Part shown: one piece after another, positions 1 to 11,719 of the stretch
Layout: each line of letters begins with the position of its first letter
How positions within the stretch are numbered: position 1 is the first letter of the stretch
NCBI GenBank assembly: GCA_036346395.1
Contig: CM070604.1
Location: 39,645,662-39,709,661 of the forward strand
Length of the DNA: 64,000 nucleotides
Origin: Hsuehochloa calcarea
Lineage: Eukaryota > Streptophyta > Magnoliopsida > Poales > Poaceae
Direction: 5' to 3'
Translations under genes and position numbers: made by a program
Notes under the pieces: generated by a model
Databases searched by the model: none
What the model was told of the DNA's origin: nothing
The model's input: the letters and a program-made list of their open reading frames with translations, nothing else

Positions 1-941
1 ATTATCTTTGGTGGTTCTTCTAATGCTCTTCTTTTTAGCTTTTCTGAGACAATGTCCAGGGAATTTGAGATGAGTATGATGGGAGAGCTCAATTACTTTT
101 TGGGACTTCAAATCAAGCAATGCAAGGAAGGGATCTTCATCCATCAGACGAAGTACACTAAGGACTTGCTCAAACGTTTCGACATGGGTGACTGCAAGCC
201 AATCTCCACTCCCATAGCAACTTGGACTGTTTTGGATCCAGATGAGGAAGGAGAAGCCGTGGATCAACGCGAGTACTGCAGCATGATCGGTTCCCTTCTT
301 TATCTGACGGCCTCAAGACCGGACATCCAATTCACGGTCTGCCTCTGTGCAAGGTTTCAGGCGTCTCCGCGAACTTCCCATCGCCAAGCCGTTAAGCAGA
401 TATTCAGGTATTTACACCCTACCCTTCTGTATGGCATTTGGTATTCCTGTTCGTCATCCTTGTCCATTCGGGGGTTTTTATATTCTGATTTTGTGGGCTG
501 TCGGCTAGATAGGAAGAGTACCTCAAGCACTTGCCACTTCCTAGGCACTTCTCTTGTTTCTTGGTCTTCTAGGAAGCGCCTTACATTGCACAATCCACTC
601 TTTGAAGTGAATATGTAGTCGCGCTAGTTGTCAGTAGTTAGATTTTGTGGATGGTAACCACTCTTAAGGATTATGGGCTAAATTTTACTAGTGTTCCTCT
701 TTTCTGTGATAACACTTCTGCTATTAACATTGCTAAAAATCCTGTGCAACACTCTAGGACCAAGCACATAGACATTCGCTATCACTTCCTTAGAGACCAT
801 GTCGAAAAAGGTGATATTGTGCTACACTTCGTGGAGTCCGAGGCTCAACTGGCTGATATCCTCACCAAGCCTTTAGACCCAACTAGGTTTGCCACCTTGA
901 GAAGCGAGTTAGGGGTAATTTATCCCTATGGGTTGATTTGA
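1..941 (+). pseudogene. Ty1/copia pol 3' end (RT C-terminus and RNase H), broken
   Basis: The frame is already open at base 1 and reads just past the catalytic YVDD region of a copia reverse transcriptase (IIFGGSS, then LNYFLGLQIKQ). It continues through the RT connection (ISTPIA, YCSMIGSLLYLTASRPDI) into RNase H and stops at 616-618. The rest of RNase H resumes in another frame from about 606, with a further stop, and reads ILWMVTTLKDYG, PLFCDNTSAINIAKNP, SRTKHIDIRYHFLRDHV, ADILTKPLD, ending with TGA at 939-941. At least one frameshift and one stop therefore break the RNase H region (around 560-640). This is the end of a pol polyprotein whose start lies left of the window. The same family reappears at 59297-64000. 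The copia assignment is secure; residual function is very unlikely. Confidence 0.9.
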
Positions 942-2407
942 GGGGGAGTTCGATCTTTTCTGATCTTACCTTGTTCTTTTGATCTTTTCTTGTTCCTTTT
1001 TCTGAACTTATTGATCTTTTTGAACTTTTTAGGTTTTTAGGCTTTTATTGCATCTCAGTGTATCATATTGCATTCATATGAAAAATCCAACAAGTGGTAT
1101 GAAAAATATCTAAAAAGATACATTGTAATATAAGTTTTTCTGCTTATCTTTTAAAATTGATGAAGCTTTTCCTATTACCCTTTGGGGCTTTAGTATTTTA
1201 ATTCTTGCTCAATGCCATGTCTAGTTCTTTGACTTGCTAGAATTATCATTCTCTCACATATACAGATAAGTCTTTGCTGTATGAGCTAGAACTCTAAAAC
1301 AACTCGAACTAAAAATTATAATTTGTGGATGTTTTAGCTAGTTGCGCAATTAGTGCTCCTTTTGTGACATTGGCCCTGTCAAAATTGCTTTGTTAGCATG
1401 AGTTTGTGGTTGGCTCCTAGTCCAGGATCTTGTCGCTAAGTTAGATCATTAGTCAACTTCAATATTCAGTGCAAATGAAATATTGTTGAAAAATTAGCGT
1501 TTGAGAAATTTGAGCAAAATGCTTCAATACAGGACCTGATTGACTCTTAATGTGGTCTTTGTTAGCTTTTTTATCTTACTTTGACATTTTGACACGGCTG
1601 GTTTTACTTTAGGATCCCTATTGATGAACTTGCTGAATTTGAAGCTTTGCTTAAATTGATCAAATTTGTTGCTTTATATTGAGCCTTCGTGCTTAGTTTT
1701 GATATATATGTCTTATCATGATCTTGCTAGCGCTGTTAGGCTTGATATGTCGTTTGGGCAATATTAGAAATGCTGGCTTGTTCTTTTGGGTAATCTCCAA
1801 AGCTTCTTGTAATTAAAAAAAATACAAAAATGAAGCCACTCCATTGCACTTCATGCATACTCCTTATGCTTCTTTCTTCATTCTGCATTTGTTATCTCTG
1901 GATGAGAGGAAGGCGTGATTCCTTGATGACTCCATTGTCAAAGGGAGAGAAGATATTTCAATGTTGGGGGAGAAGATATATCATTATTGTACAAAGGGGG
2001 AGAAGATATATAAAAATGATAAAAAGGGGGAGAAATTGGAGAATTTGAAATTTTATGAAATCTCAGGATCATAGCGAGGGGGAGTTTTTGAATTGCATTA
2101 TTATTGTCTTATTGACTATTCTGAACTTGAATTGCATTTATTTATCCTCACAATGATCATAGGTCAATTGAACAATTGTTCTTTCATATGGACCTTAAGT
2201 GAGATTTTTTACTCCTTTCTGGAATTTAAAGTTTTTATGTTTTCTTTTGCCTTATCTCACTTGTCTATGCTATTCTGATGCCAGCTTGGTCATTTCCATT
2301 GCTTTCTCTTGTTTATGGACCAAGTTGTGTCTTTGTGCGAAAACGAAAGTATTTTACTTTTCAAACCTCTAAATTACATTTTCTGGATTATTGCCAATTT
2401 GTTCATC
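942..2407 (+). other. Copia 3' non-coding tail with repeated purine tracts
   Basis: This is about 1.5 kb between the pol stop and the 3' LTR. I see no coding frame of interest. Short purine boxes of the form AGGGGGAG recur at about 941-948, 1940-1957, 1966-1980, 1993-2010, 2021-2039 and 2076-2084, several followed by AAGATAT. Repeated polypurine tracts ahead of the 3' LTR are known in Sirevirus-type copia elements; assigning this element to that group is inference. Confidence 0.6.
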
Positions 2408-2417
2408 AAGGGGGAGA
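2408..2417 (+). other. Polypurine tract of the copia element
   Basis: The tract AAGGGGGAGA lies immediately before the LTR start TGTGGATATC at 2419. That is the expected place for the primer of plus-strand DNA synthesis. Confidence 0.75.
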
Positions 2418-2418
2418 T

Positions 2419-4180
2419 TGTGGATATCATGGGGATATGCTCCAGATCTTATGATGATGTGACAATTGGCAATGGCGTTAACGGTTTGTCGTTTCACGTG
2501 TTTTCGGTAGAGTTTCAGGATCGTCAGTCTCAGCGGTCCGACCGCCGGTATGCGGTCGATCGTTCGAGATCGGTCCGACCGGCCGTAGCGGCGGTCGGAC
2601 CAGCTAACTTCAGAAAGTGTGAATTGAGCTGTGCCAAAAATAAAGGGTGTAGGCAAGAGAGGAGATTCTACTGCACTTGGTCCCATAATTTTTAGAGTCT
2701 CCAGTCAAAAGCTCTATTGGTTTAAAAGTTCCAGTAGGTTTCGTTTTTCCAGAGAGGAGATTCGGCTAAGTTTTTACTGGCGGTCTGACCAGCCAATAGG
2801 TGGCGGTCAGACCGACCCTGGGGGCAGTCTGACCGGTTTTCACTTGGATCGTCACCCGTCGTGGCGGTGATATTCGGTTGTTAGGTCAAAGTCATGAGTT
2901 TCAGGGCATATATGTTGCATGATGCATGTTTTGCCTAACATGGGGCAAGTTGTGAAGAACTTATTTCCAAATTCGGTTTACTTGTCTATTGTTGTGCAGG
3001 TTGCTTGGTGGTCAACGACGGTCAACGGCGAGAATGATCGGAATTAGGCTTGGAGAGCTGAGGTCCAGAACGATCGACGATGCTGGGTGAGGTCACTGTA
3101 CTCAAGCGTGGTGCAAGATGGATAAGGGTGACCTATTAGCTAATCTGAGGCGCAAGATGGCGCAAGGTGTAGCTAGTTAGGTCAAGAAGTGTTAAAGACG
3201 GTGCATTAAAATGTGTGTGTATGTGTCCCATTTGTTTTGGGCCTTAACGGGAGCCCAATAGAGTCAAACTTCTAGAATGTCTAAGCCTCAGCCTCCACTA
3301 TAAATAGGGGAGGGAGGTGGCTGCACCTCCGCTTCCTCTCTTTTGCTATTTTTGTAAACCCTGATTTTCTTGTGGAGAGCTTTTGTGGAGGCTGGAGTTC
3401 TAGAGATTTTGATGTGATTTTCGTGCTCTTGGATTGAGTATTGTCCTCCATTGATGGAGAGGCTGTAAGCCCTTAACATATCAATCAATCAAAGGAAAGT
3501 TTGATCAATGTTTTGTCTCATTGCATTCTTTCTCTATATTTGCTGATTTTAAGTCTTTCTTTGATCCGCGAGTTTTTATTGCATTCTTCACATCATCTAG
3601 CTTGCTGTGACGTGTGGGAACCTATCTAGGATCATCTTGATCATCAATCACCCTCGAGCAAGTTTTTGGATCAAGTTTTCGTTTTGACCCAGCTTTGAAC
3701 CCTTCTTCAATCAAACGGAAAAGAGTCCTTATTCTTCCGAGAATTATCACAATATTCGATTGAAATAGATTTCTGATATCATAGAGAAGGTGTGTTCCAA
3801 GTTTCATCAAGTTTGGAGTTGTAGATCAAAAGTTTCATCTATTTGCACCTTCGTCATCGAGCTGTTTTGATCTGTTCTGGAGGCCAGCGGTCAGACCACC
3901 CAAAGCCACCGGTCAGACCACCAGGCAATCGGTCCGACCGCCAGTGACACAGCGGTCCGACCGCTAGTGCATTGATTTGCTTTAATCTTTGTTGATTTTG
4001 TCGTATTGCTTAGGGGTTTAAATTGGATTCAATATTAGTCTTCTGCTGTACTGATATACTGATCTTCATAGCTTCCATGGCTACTGGAGTGAAATTTGTG
4101 TTGAATTCATTATTTGTGAAAAAGTGAGCATGCTCCTATTCACCCCCCCCCCCCCCTCTAGTCATCTTTTCGCTCCAACA
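2419..4180 (+). repeat. 3' LTR of the left copia element (1762 bp)
   Basis: It starts TGTGGATATC directly after a polypurine tract and ends TCCAACA, so it has the usual TG...CA ends. The LTR at 59297-61102 is homologous from end to end, including the purine-poor tail (C-run, TCTAGTC, CCAACA). It contains ten palindromic GGTCNGACC-type motifs in two clusters, a TATA box at 3299, and a run of about 15 C near 4142-4156. The 5' partner LTR and the target duplication lie outside the window. Confidence 0.9.
3299..3306 (+). promoter_or_regulatory. TATA box of the copia LTR
   Basis: TATAAATA sits in the context CCTCCACTATAAATAGGGG. The equivalent site in the other LTR copy is at 60170-60177, so it is conserved between the two. 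It probably sets the start of the retrotransposon transcript about 30 bases downstream. Confidence 0.6.
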
Positions 4181-6245
4181 GTTATTTTCATAAATAAAAG
4201 ACAGAGAGTGGCTGATTTGCAAGAGTTCAAGCTAGACATGTTCTGAAATTCAATTCGGCCTCCAGAGGCAACATCGACTTCAAACGTGCATAACTTTCAC
4301 ATATAGAGTCCGTTGGAGGTCCACGAGTACTTGATGGAAATTCTATCTCGTCCTCTTTCCAACAGATCTGGCCCCACCTCCAAATTCGTTCGGAGCACTT
4401 CAGAATCATTGAAAGAAGATGTTGTATCACCTGTTTGGGTCGTGGGCCTTGTAATTCGGATAGAAACCCTAGGCCTGTACTGTTCACATGATTACTGTTT
4501 ATGCGTGAACTGCACCACCGCCCCCTCCCTCTTCCTCCTATATATAGTGGCCACCACCCTTAGTGTGGGGTGGGTTTTCTTATATTGAAGTTTAGCTTTG
4601 CTATTTTATACTTTGTCCTCTTGTTCTATGAGTTCAACAGCGATATTGTTCTTCAGAACCCCACTTATCAATACAATCTTAATTTCTATTCATAATTTCA
4701 TATTGTTTATTATCTTGTTCTTGTCTGTTTTTCGATTGCATGCAGGAATATACCTTCATGGTCAGGTCGATCGTGCTCCTAGCAAGGTCGATAACAATCA
4801 CGGAGTTGGTTCAGCAATTGCCGGCATATTGGTCAAGTACGATTGGTAGCCAAATCGTGAGAGTCGTCTCCACCAAATCGAATTATCCTTTTCATCTAAA
4901 GATCGAGACACCCATTGTTTCATCACCAGATAGGTCGAACTCTCTGATCTACCTTCAGGTTACGAACGGTCCTTCTACTAGGAACGCATAATGATGGATG
5001 ATAGCTAGAGTCTATACGATGTTGATTGATGGTTAGGTTGCTATCATCCACTTGGGAACGTATCATCGCTATCCATATGCGACGTCTAACTGATCTAATG
5101 GTTTATTTAGTTATTACTTCCTATTTACCGAGGAAGCTCTATGATAGTTAGGTCAGACCTATACATAGGTTCCGGGTTTGCTCTAGGTAGACATAAGTCT
5201 CACCGACCTATGGGGCCTAGCTCATTTAATGGTTTATCTTATTAATTCATCTTTATTAGCGAAGTTCCATGAGCCTTAGCTGGAACTTCTAAGCATTGGA
5301 TAGGCATCTGCCTTACAACTGGATCAGGGGCGTCTACGGGTTTGGATTCAGGTTCATCTATGAGGTGATCTATACTTAGTCTTACTACCTATATGGTTTG
5401 GAACTTACTAAAGTAAACCTGCTTCACTAGGTTAATCCTTAGCTTTAGCACACGCTAGCGACTACTTCCAGTTAAGTAGATAATTATTCGTGTTCTCCGT
5501 AAGCCCTGTGTGTTTCCATCCACCTACTTAATTTCACATGTTAATTAACTATTCGTGTAAACTATTATTAATATTGTTATAACAGTGGGGCAATCTTATT
5601 TTGATATGAGTCTGAATCAAGGTTGTTCTTTTACTCGAATGTCAACTGCACACTAATGATTTTAATTAACCTCTAGTTGCTTATATTACAATGCCATTCA
5701 TAATCAACCTCCAGTTTTCCTAAAGCATTACTTTAACTAGACCCTAACTGATATGGCCTATTTATCATCATTTGGCATACAAAGGCTATACATATATACA
5801 TGTATATACTTTTATCCTGGCAGCACATTCTAATTAACCTTACGTTTTCAATTAGCCCTAATGATCCACATACTAATCCTGAGTTTATCTTTATTATTAC
5901 AACAATTGTCTCAGGTTTACTAGTGTTGAATCATGTGTGTTTGCCCATGTTTAAACACGACTATATCATCTTAGATAATCACTAACTAACTTGTTATCAG
6001 TACTATATCCATGGCCTAGGATCCACATGCTAATGAAACCACTATACTGAACACGCGAGTCATAACTGGTTTTTTTTTCTTTAAATCTCATTGCCAATGA
6101 CAAACTATGTGACATTTAATTATCTAAATTAGTCACCTAAAATTAACCACTAAAAATACAAATGCAATTTGATTTGCATGTTAACAATAACTCTACCAAT
6201 TATGTTTTGCAAATCAACTAACTGGGGTGGGCCCACTAGTCATAC
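4181..6245. other. Unclassified repeat-like DNA
   Basis: I see no gene here. At 4490-4991 there is a promoter-like TATATATAG at about 4541-4549 followed by a transcript-leader-like T-rich stretch, which resembles part of an LTR. I found no matching second copy or terminal duplication. From 5000 to 6245 the sequence is AT-rich with many short low-complexity runs. The short ORFs on both strands have no recognisable domains. The block continues on the far side of the solo LTR at 8228. Confidence 0.4.
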
Positions 6246-8222
6246 TGTAATACCCCGAAATTTAGTCGGGCGAATAGGAGAGTATTCGGGAGAAAGAGTT
6301 AAACAGGGATTACATTTTTCAGTGATCTCAAGGGGGTTTCCGCGAATTCCCAACAACCTGGGCATTGGGCCACGGCCCATGTGGCCCAAGAGGGGGCTGG
6401 CCAAAGGGGGGATGACCTTCCCCCAAAAACCCTACACCCCCTTCCCCCTTCCCCCTTTCCCCCACTTGGAGTCGCCACCCTCCTCCCTGCTGTGCGCCAC
6501 TTTCTCCTTCCCTCTGCGCCAGATTTGTTCATCGGATTTGGGTATGTTCCATAGGTTTTCTGATCTGTCCACCTCTTAGAAAGTTGTAGCCCTTGGTCTT
6601 AGCTTTCTTTAGACACCGAGATCATCTAATTTGGAGTTACGGTTTAGGAGATATGACCATTTTCGTGGGACTATTCAGGAGAGCTGACTGGATTTGGCAG
6701 TTTGCTTGTCTGACCATTATCAATTATTTAGAGGCCGAATCAGAAAGGATACCCAAAATGAATGTTGTAGATAATTCAGTAAGATTTTCAAGTTGATAAA
6801 GAACACAATTTTTAGAGTTGGAAATCAAAAGTTATGGAATTTTAACCGCGCGCTGTTCGGTCTGTCTGAGAATTGGGGACTACCGGTTTTTCCTCGGTTT
6901 TGATCTAGTTAGAGTCAGATCCAGGACAGACACCCAAAATGGTTTTTGAAGATAATTTCACCATGATTTCAAGTTGATAAATATCACCTCTATTTGATCT
7001 GTAGAATGAAAGTTAGGGTATTTTTCCTTGCTGCTGTTCTGAAGTCTGGTCAGATGTCTGTCAGACACTTTCAATTACAGATTAGCCTTATGTACGGGCA
7101 TAATTAGGAAATCTTGTCTGCTAGTGTTTTGAATATTTATCTATTAAGTTTCATTGGGTGCTAGTTTCATGTCGTTTCGAGTCGCAGATAATTAATTATG
7201 ATTTTTCTTGTACTGTTGTCCAGTAGGATGAGCAGGTGGTTGAATAGTGTAATGCCAGTTTAACTCTGTTAATTGTGTTGGTTAGTCGGAGGGTTAGTGT
7301 AGGTCTCCTGTAGCTAAGTCGTGCCACGTTATCCTTATTCCAAATATGTACTTGTGTAGGCGGTGAGGCATCGCGTGTGGGAACACCTTCGTTGCTTGCT
7401 GTTGGTTGTTGTGCCGATGAGTTGATGATCCATGTTCATATTACATGATGTACATTTCGTTTCTATTTGATAATCCATGAGGAAGAAAATGATAAAATTC
7501 ATTACATATGTTCATTCAATTCATGTGTTGTTCATATGCATTCCACGGGAGTGGATTTGTAAATACCCATCAACTCCAGTATGGGCATGTAAGACCCACC
7601 ATTCCAATGTGGGCAGTTTCGGACACCCGTATGAAACGTTCTTCGTACGGTAATTTGGTCCCCGAACTTTGTTAAGTACCAGCTTAAGTGAACACCGACG
7701 GGTGTCTCACTCGCTATACCGGTATGAGCATGTGTTAGTCCATTCCTTTCAATGCATCCATTCATTCCATTCATATACATAATTTTTCAGAGATTAATTC
7801 TTAATTCGTAATGTGACTGACTTGTTCATAACCTGGTATGTTCAATTGTTTATTGTGCTTGCTGAGTTTCGACTCACCCTTGTTTTTCTGTGTTTATTTA
7901 GGTGAACCTTGTTGATGGTAATGTTAATGGGAGAGAGTAGACCAGCACGTTCCACACAGTTCATTATATTATATTTTTATTAATGGATTCAACTATGTTA
8001 ATCTTTGATGAGAGATGAACTGTAATAAGTAATGTTTAGACTTCATGTCTTGTCATTCCATGATTAGTTCCTTGATTATTCACCATTGATGAATTGGTTA
8101 TTTTCACCTCGTTACCATAGTATTGTTGTCTGATTAGAGGCATATTGAACCATATTCCGCAATTTGATAGTATGTTGTATCTTTAGGTAGCATCTTGACT
8201 TCCGAATAGCCAGGGTGTTACA
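6246..8222 (+). mobile_element. Solo gypsy-type LTR with 5-bp target duplication CATAC
   Basis: It starts TGTAATACCCCG and ends GGGTGTTACA. It is flanked on both sides by CATAC (6241-6245 and 8223-8227), the 5-bp duplication made by retroviral-type integrase. No internal region is present, so it is a solo LTR left by recombination between two LTRs. It shares modules in the same order with the gypsy LTR at 11720-14048: CCACGGGAGTGGA near 7543, GCTATACCGGTAT near 7712, and a GCTGAGT...GACTCACCCTTG motif near 7861. It is therefore a relative of that family but clearly diverged. No intact ORF of interest is present. Confidence 0.92.
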
Positions 8223-8227
8223 CATAC

Positions 8228-10515
8228 GTTCAGTCCCAAAGAGTGACAGAGCAACACACATATAGCTTACAGAGGGGGCCCACCTGTCATATGCCTCCAA
8301 CACACAGAGAGAGGAGAGCTGACACAGGGACATAGAGGAGGGCAGTAAATGCAATGTGGAGCAGGCATCGCCAGCGGAGGACGCGAGGGCGCCAGCCGAG
8401 TACAGACAAAATGGAATTGGGAAGAGGAGACAAACTGAAGGGTGGTGGTGGCGCAGCCCGAAGTGGCTGGTGGCGGCCAGGCGGTGATGCGCGACGGCCG
8501 AGTATGGAGTGGTCGCGGGGTGGCGGTGTTGGAGGGGAAGAAAGAGGCAAAGGCAGTGCGCACAAGCAGTAGGGGAGTGAGAGGAACCTATTGGCGCAGA
8601 CCGTGTGGGCGGAGGAAGGCAGAGGCGGTCTGGCGACATGGGCCGACGGCAGTGCGGGAATGTCCATGCGGAGGCGGCGCTGGGGAGAGGGGAAACACAA
8701 GTGAGTGGTGGGGAGAGGTAGAGGGAGGCCTAGGGACACTCCCATGGGAACAAATCGAAGGAATGCTCACCGGTTGGGGTAGGGCAACGGCGGTGACGGT
8801 CTCAGCCGGAATTGGTGAAGAAGATAGTTACATAAGCTCCGGTGGAGGAATCCCCAAGCATAAGACGGGGGGGTAGCCGGGAGGAATACCCAACGGGGCG
8901 TCGGCGACGTGGTGGCGGTGTGGCGACCCGAAGCATAGTCAGCGCTCACTTTGTGGTCTCGCTCAGTGAAGGAGTGGTCGAGGGAGGAGAGTGGCAAGGA
9001 GGGAGGTCGGGCACAACTTAAGTAGGGCACAGCTGGGGACGCGAGTTCTCACGTGAAGTCTTGCGGCGAGACAGGTGAGTGCGCGAGCTACTCCTATGCA
9101 CAGCGATGTGTGCACAACGGCGGCATGGCTATAGTGGCGAGGTAGGCGCACGAGGTGATGGTGTCGTGACATTGAGGCGACGCGACACAGGAGGGCAGGA
9201 CGGTGATGTGGGCACTGGGTGAGTGATAGGGGCAGTGGCGCTCACGTGGGCGACACGTGGTTGTGTTGAGACATCCTGGATGGCGAGGGCTGGCGGTGTC
9301 ACATCAATGGATCTGTGGTGGTTGCTGTGATGATCAGGCGAGGATGGTGTGGCGCCAATGGCGGAGAGGCGATGGGGTGGCATGGTTCCAGGAGAGCTGG
9401 AAAGGAGGGAGACTGGCACGTTGGCGCTGTCGGACGACATAGCTCACAGGGCAATGGCATAGCACATGCGCAGGCGATAGCATGGGCGTGGGTGACATTG
9501 TGCCAATGGTGCGGCCGAGGGCGTTGTGACGTACAGCACAAGAGGAGGCATGTGGTTAGGCTGGCAGCCGGCTAGAAAGAAAGAATGAAAAGCAGAAGTC
9601 GGGCTGGGCTAGGTGGCTTTTGTAGGAATACGGGTAGGCTACACTAGCTGGTAATTCAAAAATTCTACCACGTAAACCAGGATGTCATGCAAGTAAGATA
9701 TCATAGATCGTTACCACCAAATGGGCAGTGCAGTGGAAGAAGAGTTGGATCAGCCATTGAGCACGTCGATGTAGTGGTCATAATCGATCATCCAGCATCC
9801 TCGATGCCAATTGTCTCCTCCAGCAAACTGTCATGTTTCTTTTTGAAGATCGCGAATCATCCTTGAGCACAATAGCAACCGCAGTGACATCTCTACGGTA
9901 TCCGCACGTTTAGAGGTGGAACACTGTACGCCAGTGTGCTAGCACCAACTCACACGGTAGGGCTATCGAGAAGATGGCGTCTAGGGTTTCGGTGGAGTGG
10001 CTCTCGTTGTCTCACTCGTGTTTCCCAACAGCCTCATGCATCTCCTTATATAGAGCCCATGACAGATCCTATCAAACACATTTGTTCCAACCCATTAAAT
10101 GTGTGACCCGGTATGTTCATGCGTAATCGTTTGTGACTCGGAAACACCTTTCCAACCACGAGTCATTAGCGGTTCCTAGTGGGACATAACAATTCCTGAA
10201 TACACATAAGTTATATTAGACGAACCTTAATGCAATATGATCTACAACCAGGTATTTATCACTTACGACCAGCTCGTATCCATATACGACCACTTAGTGA
10301 TTATGTTCAACCAGTCTACAACCAGCTCATATCTCCACACGACTAGTCTGTATCTGTTCGAGCTGAACGATCTACTCGTGTATTATCTTTTTGCCACGCG
10401 ATATCTGGTTGAACTCCAGGTGAGATAATTTATCATCCATGAATCGTTCAATACTTTCTCGATCAAGTGTTGGATAACTTCATGTGGTCGACTCTTTGAC
10501 CACTAGTGGCATGGC
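8228..10515. other. GC-rich stretch and minus-strand promoter-like block, no gene called
   Basis: From about 8300 to 9560 the sequence is GC-rich with overlapping open frames on both strands. All are proline/serine- or glycine/arginine-rich and lack recognisable domains, which is what GC-rich non-coding DNA gives. Around 10047-10053 the minus strand reads CTCTATATAAGGAG, a TATA-like site, which suggests an LTR or leader running leftward. From 10235 to 10400 the motif ACGACCA/ACAACCAG recurs irregularly. Without a second copy I cannot name the element. Confidence 0.35.
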
Positions 10516-11719
10516 TGTAACATCTCAATCTTGGGTTTGTATTTCAAATGTATAAAAATGAGAAGAATTTAAAACTTTTGATGCATCATGCTGTCTTTTG
10601 AGTTTTCTGGAAATTCTTTCAAAGATTTTGTTAAGCTTGAAAACCTAATGCATCAATTACTAGAATAATATCTTCTAAGATTTATTAAATAAATCTTATT
10701 TATAGACTATAGAAATAATTTTAATACGTTTTGGAACATCTCAGTGACTCACTTGAAAATTTTCATAATTTTTAGATTTTATTTGCTATTTTAAAAGGGC
10801 CGGTCAAACTAGATGGACAATAGTCAAATACCTAAAACTGAGACTTAAAAGAATTTTACAAAAAAATTAACTCCATGAAAAACTATAGAAAAATTACAAA
10901 GTAATCTATCCACTGTTAGTAGTCTCCCATAAAAATTTTAGAATTTTTGGATTTGATCTTCTACCTCTAAAATTTCCTAAACCTCTCAGCCTAGTTTTCA
11001 AATGTCAGTTTGTGCACAGTTTGGATTTGTCAAACCCGAGCCGATGCGGTCCAACCTAGCCACCTAAGCCAAACTGACCACACCCACTTACCTTCGACCG
11101 CTGATGGGTAGGGCCCAACCGCAGGTCGTTGTCTCCACGCGGACGGTGCGTCCTCGCTAGCTCACCCGTGCGCACGTCATGGCCTCCCCTCCCCGCGTGA
11201 GCGCAATCTACCCTGCCCACCGATTTGGACCGAGCACCCGTGGTATGGCTGCATCATCTGCACTCGCCCATGCTCCCGTCGCCTCACCATAACCTCCCTA
11301 TCACTCGGTGCGTCCATGCCAAGCACCACGGACCGAGCTCACCAACGCCTTACCCTCTCGCGTTCCTCCGCCCCGGCCTCTATAAGAACCGTAGAGCTCC
11401 TTCCTTACTTCCTTTTCGATACCCAGAGCAATCCTCTCCATCCTTTCCCACTCTTCCTATGCGAAACACCCCAGGAGAGCAAGCCGCCATTGACGACCAA
11501 GGTGCCACCTCTTCATCGCCGTCGTTCCCATGGAGCTCTCTGTTTCCTCTTCATGTCATATCATGTCCTAGGGTTCTAAGAGTAATTCTCCTAACTTAAT
11601 TTCTTTGTTCGTCCCCAGGGATCATCGAAATTTGAGTTTTTCTTCTTTTCGGCTCATCTTCGTGCTCAACTTCGGTGAGGTGCTTCCTTTTCCAATCCCT
11701 CGCTCGAGTACCATCTAGT
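10516..11719 (+). mobile_element. Left part of an older gypsy-type LTR, split by the 11720-21469 insertion
   Basis: It begins TGTAACATCTC after ATGGC. An AT-rich 5' portion is followed by a GC-rich leader with a TATA box (TATAAG at 11381-11386). The architecture matches the LTR at 50602-53771: AT-rich start, CTCTATAA promoter, C-rich leader. The sequence is cut at 11719 by the full-length gypsy element, whose target duplication CTAGT occupies 11715-11719. It resumes at 21470. Confidence 0.6.

Noticed and set aside
8112..9575. Several overlapping ORFs of 60-175 codons on both strands in GC-rich DNA
   Set aside because: All are low-complexity Pro/Ser/His or Gly/Arg-rich, overlap one another on both strands and show no domain; GC-rich non-coding DNA explains them.
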